From: Entrophospora sp. SA101
Lineage: Eukaryota > Glomeromycota > Glomeromycetes > Entrophosporales > Entrophosporaceae
Assembly: GCA_958430865.1 (NCBI GenBank)
Contig: CAUDNR010000644.1
Location: forward strand, 11,785-25,924
DNA: 14,140 nt
Direction: 5' to 3'
The first letter of the stretch is position 1; each line of letters opens with the position of its first letter. Below are positions 1 through 7,223 of this stretch, piece by piece. Both the position numbers and the translations under genes were made by a program. The notes under the pieces are model-generated. The model was not told where the DNA came from. It worked only from the letters and a program-made list of their open reading frames with translations, and ran no database searches.

Positions 1-164
1 ACATTTCTAATGTATAATTCTATTTATATTTAAACGTCAATGATGTTGATGATAAATAGAACAAATAATATTTTTAACATTAATAAAGAACAATTATACA
101 AAGGTGAAATAAATAAATAAATAAATATATATAAAAGAGAACTTGATAATAAATTAAAAATTTT

Positions 165-546
165 AAAATCTCGATTTAGTAAAAAACACTTTCCTGATTT
201 ATATCTTGTTTATATAGTTTTCTTTAAAGCTTTTAGTTGATAATCAGTGACTTGGTTCTTTGAAACATTCATTGTTAACTAACTGTTTGATATCTTCCAA
301 TTCAAAGGTATATCTGGTTAGCATTAAATGCTATAATTGATGTTTTTATGAAAGGTTCATCTTTAAAACGTTTGGCAATACATTTAGCACCAATATGGTT
401 TGTCACTTTTAATGTATGTTTTCTATTCCAGATGGTATATAATGGCTATAGAATGTTCCATAGCACCTTCATCAAGGTTTTTTACAATCAAATCATCCAG
501 AATATTTACCAGATGCAACTCTGCTTGGTTTCAAGAATTTTACCAT
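165..546 (-). pseudogene. RPL27: Decayed intronless copy of ribosomal protein eL27
   Basis: The minus strand carries, in three successive frames, pieces that line up in order with the whole of eL27, a large-subunit ribosomal protein of about 136 residues. The start (ATG 546-544) reads MVKFLKPSRVASGKYSG and hits TGA at 495-493. The next frame gives DLIVKNLDEG and stops at 425-423. The next gives LKVTNHIGAKCIAKRFK and stops at 304-302. FELEDIKQLVNNECFKEPS follows and stops at 246-244. Decayed C-terminal pieces (LKALKKTI, TRYKSGK, ending in RDF near 165) match the usual FEERY-x-GKNKWF-x-LRF tail. At least three frameshifts and several stops exclude function. The 382-bp span is close to the length of an uninterrupted coding sequence, so it looks like a retrocopy, but I see no poly-A tail or target-site duplication. 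The family assignment is from memory of eL27; I am fairly sure of it. Confidence 0.85.
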
Positions 547-673
547 TATAATTAATAATTTATAGATGAACACTGTCTTTATTTTAAATTTGATTGATCA
601 TTAAAAAAATTAATAAAACAATGAAAAGAAAAAAATAATTAATTAATGATAAATTTATGAATAATAAAAAAAA

Positions 674-1169
674 TTATGAATAATACAATTCAAGATTCAT
701 TCCATCATTAATTTCATCTAAAAAATAAAATAAATTATTATTAATATTATTATATATAAACATATCAACATAAATCATTAATAACAATGATAAACTAATT
801 ACAATCTTCCAATGTGATATGATTTTTAAAAGTTGTATACCTAAACAATCATTAATAATAGTATATAAATTATAATTTATCAATAAATTATTAAAAGTAA
901 CAATGATAAATAAATAAAATTAATTTACCATTTTTTTAAAATAATTCTTGAAGGATCGGTGCCAGTTTGAGCTGAAATCAATTTCTTTAATTCACCAACT
1001 GTGTCTGCTGGACTAAAACCAAACATTAACATCAATGAAACAACAATTACGAAGTTAAAATTTAAGGCCAATTGTTAATATTAGTATTGTCATTAATATT
1101 ATTATATACGTACTTGCATTTTACACGAACTTTTTTACCTAATCTATCATTACAAATAATCTCAATCAT
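674..1169 (-). CDS. HUB1: Hub1/UBL5 ubiquitin-like splicing modifier, 4 exons, 73 aa
   Basis: Exons on the minus strand are 1169-1114, 1012-929, 840-803 and 717-674, separated by introns of 101, 88 and 85 nt (donors gtacgt, gtaaat, gtaatt; all end in ag). Joined they give 222 nt and exactly 73 residues, the usual UBL5 length. The protein begins [19 protein letters not shown], has the core [13 protein letters not shown], and ends [10 protein letters not shown], the diagnostic Hub1 C-terminus with a double tyrosine followed by one residue and no di-glycine. Hub1 is not conjugated covalently; it binds HIND elements in spliceosomal proteins such as Snu66 and affects 5' splice-site choice. Asp22 lies where yeast Hub1 has its key HIND-contacting aspartate (from memory). 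Nothing upstream on the minus strand suggests an operon or shared promoter. The gene is intact and I am very sure of the assignment. Confidence 0.96.
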
Positions 1170-1578
1170 CTCAAAAAAATTATTAATTAATTAAAAAGGT
1201 CAATATTTTAATATATAACAGATTCCTAATACAACAGTCGTACATACGTATTACCGAATAATATGGTGCACATCAATCAAAAAAATTGCTAATTGCTATG
1301 GATCGAAAGCCATATTAATATAATTAATATATTAATATGGAAATTGCAAAAAACAACTCTATTATTGACCCAAGCAATAATGCGACGAAAAGTTTTATTA
1401 ATAAAAAAGAAAAAAATTATATTTGCACAATTTTACAGGATACATATTAATATGAATTTTTCAAAAAAATTTTAGTCCGATCATTTAAAATTTTTTTCTC
1501 ATCTTGCTTGACAGTGGTTATGTCCGTCGAATAACATTCATCGATTATCTGATACCAGACAGTATAATATATCAAGTA
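1170..1578. other. AT-rich upstream region of HUB1, no gene seen
   Basis: This stretch upstream of the HUB1 start contains no coding pattern I can support. A plus-strand open frame at 1293-1475 lies across a palindrome and poly-A runs and has no recognisable sequence. The HUB1 promoter should be here but no clear TATA or CCAAT site stands out. Confidence 0.5.
1310..1340. repeat. Perfect 13-bp inverted repeat (hairpin)
   Basis: The arm ccatattaatata (1310-1322) is followed by a 5-nt loop and its exact reverse complement (1328-1340). It is AT-only apart from the terminal CC/GG pair, so it may be chance in such AT-rich DNA. Confidence 0.7.
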
Positions 1579-1756
1579 CGGTCAAACCTTGTGACAGCGG
1601 ATGAACGGGACACATAAGAAAATTTTATTTAAAATCCGTTGTGGCAAGATTACTAATACTAACCTTGTCACAACGGATTTTTATGTGATGGTGAAGCAAA
1701 AATTTTAAAAATCCGTTACCGTTATGGCGAGGTTTGCTATGGCAAGGTTTGACTGT
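1579..1756. mobile_element. 178-bp MITE with pogo/Tigger-like ends, TA target site
   Basis: The left end CGGTCAAACCTTG (1579-1591) and right end CAAGGTTTGACTG (1744-1756) are inverted repeats with one mismatch, and each is flanked by TA (1577-1578 and 1757-1758), the target duplicated by Tc1/mariner-superfamily elements. The end CAGTCAAACC resembles termini of pogo/Tigger elements (from memory). The interior has further copies of the same theme: AAACCTCGCCATAACGG is seen on the minus strand inside the right end, and the centre is a near-perfect palindrome with arms 1631-1648 and 1664-1681 (18 bp, one mismatch) around a 15-nt loop. There is no coding capacity, so this is a non-autonomous element. 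It lies about 400 bp upstream of HUB1. Confidence 0.8.
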
Positions 1757-1758
1757 AA

Positions 1759-2900
1759 TCCAAAAGAAATTTAACATTGCCATACAATTGAAAGAGCAAA
1801 AAAGGAGGTTCCATATCTAAAAATGCACTATGATATCCGAGATACCTGATATTGTAGTAAGTCGTGGCATAACAATACATGGTCAACGCCTAATTATATT
1901 TCACACTTTATGGGGTAACCAAAGATAATACAAATCTAACACTCGGCGGATATTCGATGAATAATCGAGTAATCACCGATTGTCCGGGCGTTGAATTTTA
2001 TTGATTGGCCGGGTATTCAAACATTTGGTTAAGAACTGACGAATTCAAAAAACGTGCGATCAAAAAATTATAATACCTAGTAGGATATCCTTTACTTATA
2101 CGGAATACTATTTATTAATTTGTTTAAATAGTTCAAATTAATGATGTTAGTCGGCCAAGGTTTTTCTACCGAATAACATCACTAGTTCAAATCTGGATTA
2201 TATATATCACTCTTCTTATATATTAAAAAAATTCGTTTTTATTTCTTGGTCTTTGTCTTATTCTAATTTTCCCTTCAATAATCACATTTTTTTGAATGCA
2301 TGCGACTTTGTCGGTTCTTTTTTTGTTTTTTAAAAAATATCTCAAAAAACTAATGTTAAAAGATGGGTTAAAATTCATAATCATGCATTTTTGGCCATTT
2401 TTTTGAGCAACTTTTATTATGCATCAAGATTAGAAAAGTGAAATGAAATTTATTAACACTTTTGACTTTGGGAATCTGAAATTTGAATTTAATATATAAC
2501 TTTGTTACAACAAATAATGGCTAAATTACTATTAATTTATAGTCTGAAAAGTCTATTTTATTATTTTAATTTTAAAATAAATAGTTCAGCTGTGGATTCC
2601 GGGTATAAAATAATTTCAGTTGGACAATGCTTTATTGTCATAGAACCCGACTTGGTAATTCAAAATTTTAATCTACAATCTATCATCCGACGATCAAAAA
2701 AAATAGTAATAGGAATTAAAAGGAATTCAAAAAGGGTGTCGGCCGAAAGTTCATCTTTTATTGAGAGAAAAGAAAAGAAGAAAAGAGAAAAAAGCAAAGA
2801 AAGATCAACTCTTACCAAGAGGATCGAAAGAACTAAATTTGAAATAAACGAGAAACGAAACAACATAAACGATAAAAGAATATAACAAACAATACAAAAA
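1759..2900. other. Gene-free stretch between MITE and SNC1 promoter
   Basis: No conserved protein is visible. The GC-richer part at about 1935-2040 contains several CGG/CCGG motifs and the near-palindrome tcgatgaataatcga, and looks like transposon-derived DNA. At 2141-2181 gatgttagtcgg and ccgaataacatc form an imperfect inverted repeat. An open frame at 2502-2885 (127 codons) starts in unpatterned AT-rich sequence and ends in a Lys/Glu/Arg-rich purine tract; it has no recognisable domain and I do not call it a gene. Confidence 0.45.
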
Positions 2901-2933
2901 CTTGGCAAATTTCCAAGAAGGAATGCCCACCCG

Positions 2934-2940
2934 TATAAAA
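2934..2940 (+). promoter_or_regulatory. Possible TATA box of the SNC1-like gene
   Basis: TATAAAA occurs in a slightly GC-richer context (cccacccg just before it), about 195 bp upstream of the split start codon. Its position and strand suit a core promoter of the synaptobrevin gene, but AT-rich DNA contains many such strings. A perfect 12-bp palindrome, ttgtgcgcacaa, sits at 3022-3033 between it and the gene. Confidence 0.3.
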
Positions 2941-3134
2941 TTTTACTTTGAACCGAAAGAAATTAGAAGAAAATTGAAAAGTTGATGATCTTGACTAGAA
3001 AAGAAACAAAATAAAGTTAGTTTGTGCGCACAACTTTACAAAAAAAACAGGTTCTTTGTAATAAAATACTTGCATAAATATTAAGCATTCTCCAAGGAAG
3101 GAATCACTGAAATAATAAAAATAAATATTTTATA

Positions 3135-3803
3135 ATGTATGTATTATTTTTTATTATATCAAAATAAAGCAAGCAAGCAAGCGTATTGAATCAATCAATA
3201 AATCAATTAGATTAAACAATGGGAAATAATTATTTTTTGTTTAAATGACTGAATGAACGAATATTATTTAAAATTGTCATCTTCCAACGACATTAATAAA
3301 CGTTTTCAACAGGTCTTCTCCATACGATCCATACATACCTAAGGAGGGTGCTGCTGGTGGTCCACCTTCAAAAACTTTAGAAATTCAAAAAAAAATAGAC
3401 GAGACTGTAGAAGTTATGCGTGATAACCTTAAATCTGTTGCTGAAAGAGGAGTGAAATTAGATACTTTACAAGATAAAACTGGTAAAGAATTTATGTTAG
3501 AGAGTAAAGAAATACTTTAAATATTAGTACTGTAATATCTTCTCACTATTTTTTTGTAAATAGAAAATTTGTCAGTATCAGCACAAGGATTTCGTCGTGG
3601 GGCAAATAAAGTACGGAAGCAAATGTGGTGGAAAGATATGAAAATGAGAATTATTATTATTGTTGCTATAATCATTTTATTATTGATTATTATTTGTAAG
3701 TAATATCAATTACTATATAATATTGGAAAATATATATTATAATAAGAAGCATACCAACTAATTAATTAATCAATTTTTTTTTGTAGTGCCAATTGTTCTC
3801 TAA
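3135..3803 (+). CDS. SNC1: Synaptobrevin/VAMP R-SNARE (Snc1-like), 4 exons, 106 aa
   Basis: Exons are 3135-3136 (only AT of the start codon, with untranslated leader before it), 3313-3482, 3564-3695 and 3787-3803; introns are 176, 81 and 91 nt with donors gtatgt, gtaaag and gtaagt. Joined, the protein starts [13 protein letters not shown], as fungal Snc proteins do, then has the SNARE helix from about residue 22 to 80. It includes [16 protein letters not shown] with the zero-layer Arg46, then [19 protein letters not shown] and a C-terminal membrane anchor of Ile/Leu/Val at about 87-106. The family places secretory and endocytic vesicles on the plasma membrane by pairing with syntaxin and SNAP-25-type partners. 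All key residues are present. The intron inside the initiation codon is the odd point: no in-frame ATG precedes the exon, and the AT plus G junction restores exactly the expected Met. The gene is tail-to-tail with the LAMTOR3-like locus. Confidence 0.95.
3167..3182 (+). repeat. (AAGC)4 microsatellite in the SNC1 start-codon intron
   Basis: Four perfect copies of aagc lie inside the first intron of the synaptobrevin gene, followed by an imperfect aatc-rich run. Confidence 0.9.
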
Positions 3804-3867
3804 AAAATAATTTATAACCAAATTTCATTTATTCTTTTTCTGTCTATGAAGAAGAAAAGAAATCAGA

Positions 3868-3950
3868 ATTCATTATTATTGTTGTTATTACTGTTATTTT
3901 TGTTGTTGTGGTCGTTGTTGTCGCGTTGTCGTTGTTGTTGTTTTTCTCGA
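3868..3950 (+). repeat. TTG/GTC-rich triplet tract downstream of SNC1
   Basis: An imperfect triplet repeat made of ttg, gtt and gtc units fills part of the 253-bp gap between the stop of the synaptobrevin gene and the convergent LAMTOR3-like locus. It is likely in 3' untranslated or spacer DNA. Confidence 0.7.
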
Positions 3951-4056
3951 ATTTGAAATACATGTAAACCCTCTTACCTATATATTTTTTATATCTTGTA
4001 TTATTATTTAATATTAAATATTATATATATATATATATTTAAAAAATAACAGTATA

Positions 4057-4454
4057 TTATGTTTCTGATGTTGCAGATGTTAAATCTGGTATTTCTTTTA
4101 ATTCACCCTCACCACAAGATGGTGTATATATAATAGTAATTAATGGTGCGTGATTAAATTGTATGACTTGATAAAGTCTGTAAAAGGTGATTATATATTT
4201 ATTTTCTTTGACCCTAATTTCGATGTCTAAAATTATAAATTTTCTCTCTATTTGCATAATTAAATAATTAAATTACCTGATCATTGATAACTCCAAAAGT
4301 CGCTCAAATGTTTTAATGGATGATGCATTACTTTGTTACAGCTTATCATTATTTAAAAATCAATTGATTCCTAATCGATTTACATTGCTTCTTACATTTT
4401 ATTATTGCAACACCATCTTTGTTAGTCACTGTTACAGCTTTAAAACCATCCACT
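4057..4454 (-). pseudogene. LAMTOR3: LAMTOR3/MP1-like roadblock gene, frame-disrupted, 5' exon not found
   Basis: Minus-strand pieces match LAMTOR3 (MP1), a roadblock-fold subunit of the Ragulator scaffold that anchors Rag GTPases and TORC1 signalling at the lysosome or vacuole. Exon 4454-4396 reads VDGFKAVTVTNKDGVAIIK (first two strands). A second piece, about 4330-4277, reads PLKHLS in one frame and TFGVINDQ in the next. After a 50-nt intron (4276-4227) TSKLGSK is followed, again in another frame, by KENKYIITFYRLYQVIQFN and a tail ending SATSET with TAA at 4059-4057. Two one-base changes of opposite sign (one extra base near 4298, one missing near 4215) would explain it; the net frame is restored but a TGA lies between them. 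No exon for the short N-terminus is visible before 4455; transposon relics begin 70 bp away. It may be a recent pseudogene or a real gene with assembly errors. Confidence 0.8.
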
Positions 4455-4522
4455 CTATTAGAATAACATTATTTTATATGAAATGATACACTTATATACA
4501 CATGCTTATTCCAAAATGCTAA

Positions 4523-4728
4523 CTATTTTTTGTAATTCAACTTGTCAAAAGTAGGACTTTTTATATGGGGGATTCAATCAGGACATGCCAAAGAGTTGAG
4601 AGATGCACAATTGGATTTTCTAAAATTACTGAATTTTTCCATATTCAAAACCCTAATAGAGATCAATCTCTTGATGATGATGATGATGATGATGAAAAAG
4701 ATGAAGATGATATAACTGGAGAAATATA
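4523..4728 (+). pseudogene. Decayed ORF fragment with acidic tail, probably transposase-derived
   Basis: An open frame, without a clear start, reads through MGDSIRTCQRVERCTIGFS, KITEFFHIQNPNRDQSL and an Asp/Glu-rich tail encoded by seven GAT triplets, then stops. The sequence is more complex than chance AT-rich reading. Together with the next ORF it resembles the N-terminal part of transposase-like proteins that are abundant in mycorrhizal fungal genomes, but I cannot name the family. The tail's GAT run is an expanded triplet repeat. It lies on the opposite strand to the LAMTOR3-like gene, just past its broken 5' end. Confidence 0.45.
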
Positions 4729-4760
4729 ATAGATTCTGTTGAATAATCTCAATTTAGACA

Positions 4761-4919
4761 ATGATGCAAAGTCTAGGATTAACAGCAACTGGGATGTATT
4801 TTAGAAATTTAGATAATGGTAAAAAAAAGGTTGAACCAAGTAAGATAGTGGCAGTATCTCTGTGTGAACAAAAAATTATAAATATAATTAACAATAGAAT
4901 TTGTTCCATCAAGCTGTGA
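4761..4919 (+). pseudogene. Short ORF relic, probable continuation of transposase-like fragment
   Basis: ATG 4761 to TGA 4919 encodes 52 residues containing QSLGLTATGMYFRNLDNG, KKKVEPSKIVAVSLC and a tail with INIINN. In another frame just before it, NNLNLDNDAKSRINSNWDV is open. The two frames together look like one helical coding region with a frameshift, compatible with a helix-turn-helix segment of a transposase. I do not recognise a specific family and rate the functional guess as inference. Confidence 0.35.
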
Positions 4920-4984
4920 ATTATTAATATTTATATTTTATAAAAGAATAATAAATTCGAATAAGTGTGAAATGTAATGTGTAA

Positions 4985-5090
4985 CCAGCTCAGTTTCAAA
5001 TCGGAGGTTTAACTACGACCGCATCAGTTCAGTTTCAAACTGCTGGTTGAACCAGTCTGGGTTAAACTGTTCCAATCCCTAGTGATGGTA
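4985..5090. repeat. Repeat-like segment with two AGTTTCAAA motifs
   Basis: The block has two near copies of cagctcagtttcaaat / cagttcagtttcaaac about 45 bp apart and ends ggttaaactgttccaatccctag. It is richer in GC than its surroundings and has no coding frame, so it looks like a non-autonomous transposon or its end. Boundaries are uncertain. Confidence 0.4.
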
Positions 5091-5130
5091 AATCTACTTT
5101 ATTGTTAAATATAGATAGGTTGCATGTAAA

Positions 5131-5159
5131 AATCACAGGGTTTGACCCACACTGTGATT
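5131..5159. repeat. 8-bp hairpin aatcacag/ctgtgatt
   Basis: Two perfect 8-bp arms (5131-5138 and 5152-5159) enclose a 13-nt loop. It sits between the repeat-like segment and the first GGACGGG hairpin and has no evident function. Confidence 0.6.
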
Positions 5160-5221
5160 GGCTTATTGGATACAATCTTCCCCAAATTTGGTAACTTTTC
5201 ACCAACATTGCATTTTCTAAT

Positions 5222-5274
5222 GAAAAGGACGGGAAACGGGCAGGTGTGGTTTGAACCCGTCCCCTGTCCTTTTC
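5222..5274. repeat. GGACGGG palindromic repeat, copy 1
   Basis: The left arm gaaaaggacgggaaacggg pairs imperfectly with the right arm cccgtcccctgtccttttc around aggtgtggtttgaa. It is the first of at least four hairpins of one family in the window. Further single arms lie nearby (about 5299-5312 and 5350-5365). Confidence 0.85.
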
Positions 5275-5467
5275 TATTATTCATGGGGAAATCTTGAGAA
5301 GGACGGACGGTTTTGCTGCACCATTACTTCCCATCCCTGATTTTTTCTTAAAAAGGACGGGCATTATTAATATTTGCCACCCAATCCAAAGATCTGCAAT
5401 AGGATATATCCTTGTCAACCTACCAAGTTTTCTGAACTTCACATAAACTTCATCCATTTACTAGAAA

Positions 5468-5656
5468 TCTGATCGGTCATTTATTTCCATCTAATAAATT
5501 TTATTCATTTGTTAGAAATAAGAAACATCATGACCAGTCATTCATTTCCGCTGATATTTGATAACCGACCAATGAATTTTTTATAAATCAGAAACATCAT
5601 AACCGGTCATTCATTTCCGCTAATATTTGATAACGACCAATGGTCTTTTTATTATA
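5468..5656 (+). repeat. 69-bp direct tandem repeat, two full units and a partial third
   Basis: Units beginning gaaacatcat at 5522 and 5591 are about 90% alike over their length; shared parts include ggtcattcatttccgct and atatttgataac. An older partial unit lies at about 5468-5521. No open frame spans the units. Confidence 0.85.
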
Positions 5657-5916
5657 TCCACTAAAGTTAAAAAATTAAAATAAATCAAAATAACGAAATT
5701 AAACGCCTTGCATATGAATTTTCCTGATTTTTGGTAGAAGCATACTTTGAACAAATCGATAGATTATTACAGATTATTGACAGATTATGAAAAAACAAGT
5801 TTAGTACTATTTATTTCAATAACGGATTATTTTTTTTTTTAAAAAAAAATGTGACTTGTATATGACGAATAACATCTTGTAAATTCATACTGATAAGGTA
5901 AAAACCCAACTGTAAT

Positions 5917-5969
5917 AAAAAGGACGAGGGACGGGTTCAAACCACATCTGCCCATCACCTGTCCTTTTC
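5917..5969. repeat. GGACGGG palindromic repeat, copy 2
   Basis: The left arm aaaaaggacgagggacggg and right arm cacctgtccttttc flank ttcaaaccacatctgcc, the reverse-complement order of the loop in copy 1. It is the same family, inverted in its loop and more diverged in the right arm. Confidence 0.8.
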
Positions 5970-6287
5970 ATGTAACCGATTATATTATATATTTTAATTA
6001 GCTTATTTATTATCTATTATGATTTGTATTCTTCATTATTTTATTTTTACAAAAGTTTTAGCCTCAAATGTATAATAAAAAATAAAAATCAAGATAAGGA
6101 ATAAATAGAGACTGAAAATTATAATAGTCCAATTTTGCAGCTGTTTATTAAAAATTATATTATGACAAGTACCTTTCACCTGTACTTTTCATGGTTTGCC
6201 CGCGAATAATAAAAAGGAGCAGTGGGATGGGTGGTAATGGCATAGTAACCCATACTTTTTTCGCCCATCCTTTTCAAGATTTGCCCA

Positions 6288-7047
6288 TGAATAATAGAAA
6301 ATGACAGTGAACTAGTTTCTACACCTTCACCACGCCATGTTAGTTACTCGTACTTTTTTACATTATTTTGCAGAATACCCGTACCATCACCCGTCCTTTT
6401 CTAATATTAATGGGTCAAACTTGAAAAGGACAGGGGACGGCAGGTGTAGCTTGAACCCGTCCCCCGTCCTTTTCCAGCATCCCGTCCTGATGGATGGATA
6501 TTCAAGTTATATATAAATACTATTGCCAAATGACATCATAGTAATAGTAAATTTGTGTTATGTACACTCTACCCTTAAGTCACATTTGTGATAATTATAA
6601 AATTATACCCACCAACCACAGGACTGGAATTAATAATACCTCTAAATTTGTTTTGTAGTGCAAAAGAACAGTAGACAAAAAATTCCTTTAAAAAAAATGA
6701 ATGAAGGTATTATTTTTTACACAGAAAAATAACTATTTTAAAAATATGTAATAATAGTAAAAGAATTTTTACATTGTAATTTAATATTGCTTTATAATTA
6801 GCAAAATTCTATAAAGGTAAATAAATATTTCACAAAATAAATTTATTATGGCATCATCTTATTAAATAAATTTTTATTTTTATTCTTAGGGAGTAAGTAT
6901 TGTATTATAAATTAACCTTTACAACATAAAATAAACTTTATTAAAACATCATCTAATTAAATAAATTTATTTTTTATTTCTTTATAATAACCAGTTGGTA
7001 AGTATTATATTGTAAATTAACTTTTACAACACAAAATAAACTTTATT
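6288..7047 (+). repeat. Long direct repeat, copy A (99.5% identical to copy B)
   Basis: This 760-bp segment recurs in the same orientation at 13215-13974. I count only single-base differences at 6836, 6997, 7012, 7030 and about 7048; beyond that the two copies differ because the tandem units within them have changed. It begins in a GGACGGG-type repeat block, contains a double hairpin of that family (6390-6474), a 240-bp unique middle, and then the intron-like tandem array. The near-identity means a recent duplication or transposition. I see no terminal inverted repeat or transposase, so the mechanism is unknown; the true left end of the ancestral unit may lie further left in this copy. Confidence 0.95.
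6390..6474. repeat. GGACGGG palindromic repeat, copy 3 (double hairpin)
   Basis: Three alternating arms occur: cccgtccttttc (6390-6401), gaaaaggacaggggacgg (6423-6440) and cccgtcccccgtccttttc (6456-6474). The middle arm could pair with either neighbour, so two mutually exclusive hairpins are possible. An identical copy sits in the second long repeat. Confidence 0.85.
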
Positions 7048-7223
7048 GAAAATCATCTAATTAAATATTTTTATTTTTTTATTTCATAGAGGGTAAGTAA
7101 TATATTATGAATTAACTTTTACAACACAAATAAATGTCACCTAATTAAACATATTTTCTTTTTTATTTCATAGAGTTATTATTATTATTAATATTTGCAT
7201 ATTTAATAATTTTATCTAGATAA
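6659..7223 (+). other. Tandem array of intron-like units with 3-nt microexon-like spacers (copy A)
   Basis: A 48-nt segment (6659-6706) is bounded by ttttgtag and a donor-like gtatta and reads QKNSRQKIPLKKMNE. It is followed by units of about 80-105 bp, each starting gtaagta and ending in a T-rich tract plus ag. The intervening spacers are exactly three bases each: 6890-6892 (GGA), 6995-6997 (TTG) and 7090-7092 (AGG). Candidate introns are 6707-6889, 6893-6994, 6998-7089 and 7093-7173, most with a ctaat branch-like motif about 35-45 bp before the ag. Joining the pieces leaves an open frame to TAA 7221-7223, mostly Leu/Ile. Seen: the tandem repeat and the splice-like junctions. Inferred: that they are spliced. 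A plain minisatellite with a conserved unit is the alternative. I know of no family this peptide belongs to. Confidence 0.5.

Noticed and set aside
348..551. Plus-strand 67-codon open frame
   Set aside because: It is the antisense of the eL27 pseudogene, whose minus-strand homology explains the sequence.
674..883. Single minus-strand ORF of 69 codons ending in [10 protein letters not shown]
   Set aside because: Only its end is real coding sequence; the rest reads through the introns and third exon of HUB1 in the wrong frame.
2502..2885. 127-codon plus-strand ORF (and an 82-codon ORF opposite it)
   Set aside because: No recognisable domain; the C-terminal half is a low-complexity Lys/Glu/Arg purine tract, and it lies just before a likely promoter. 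Chance is the simpler reading, though transcripts could change this.
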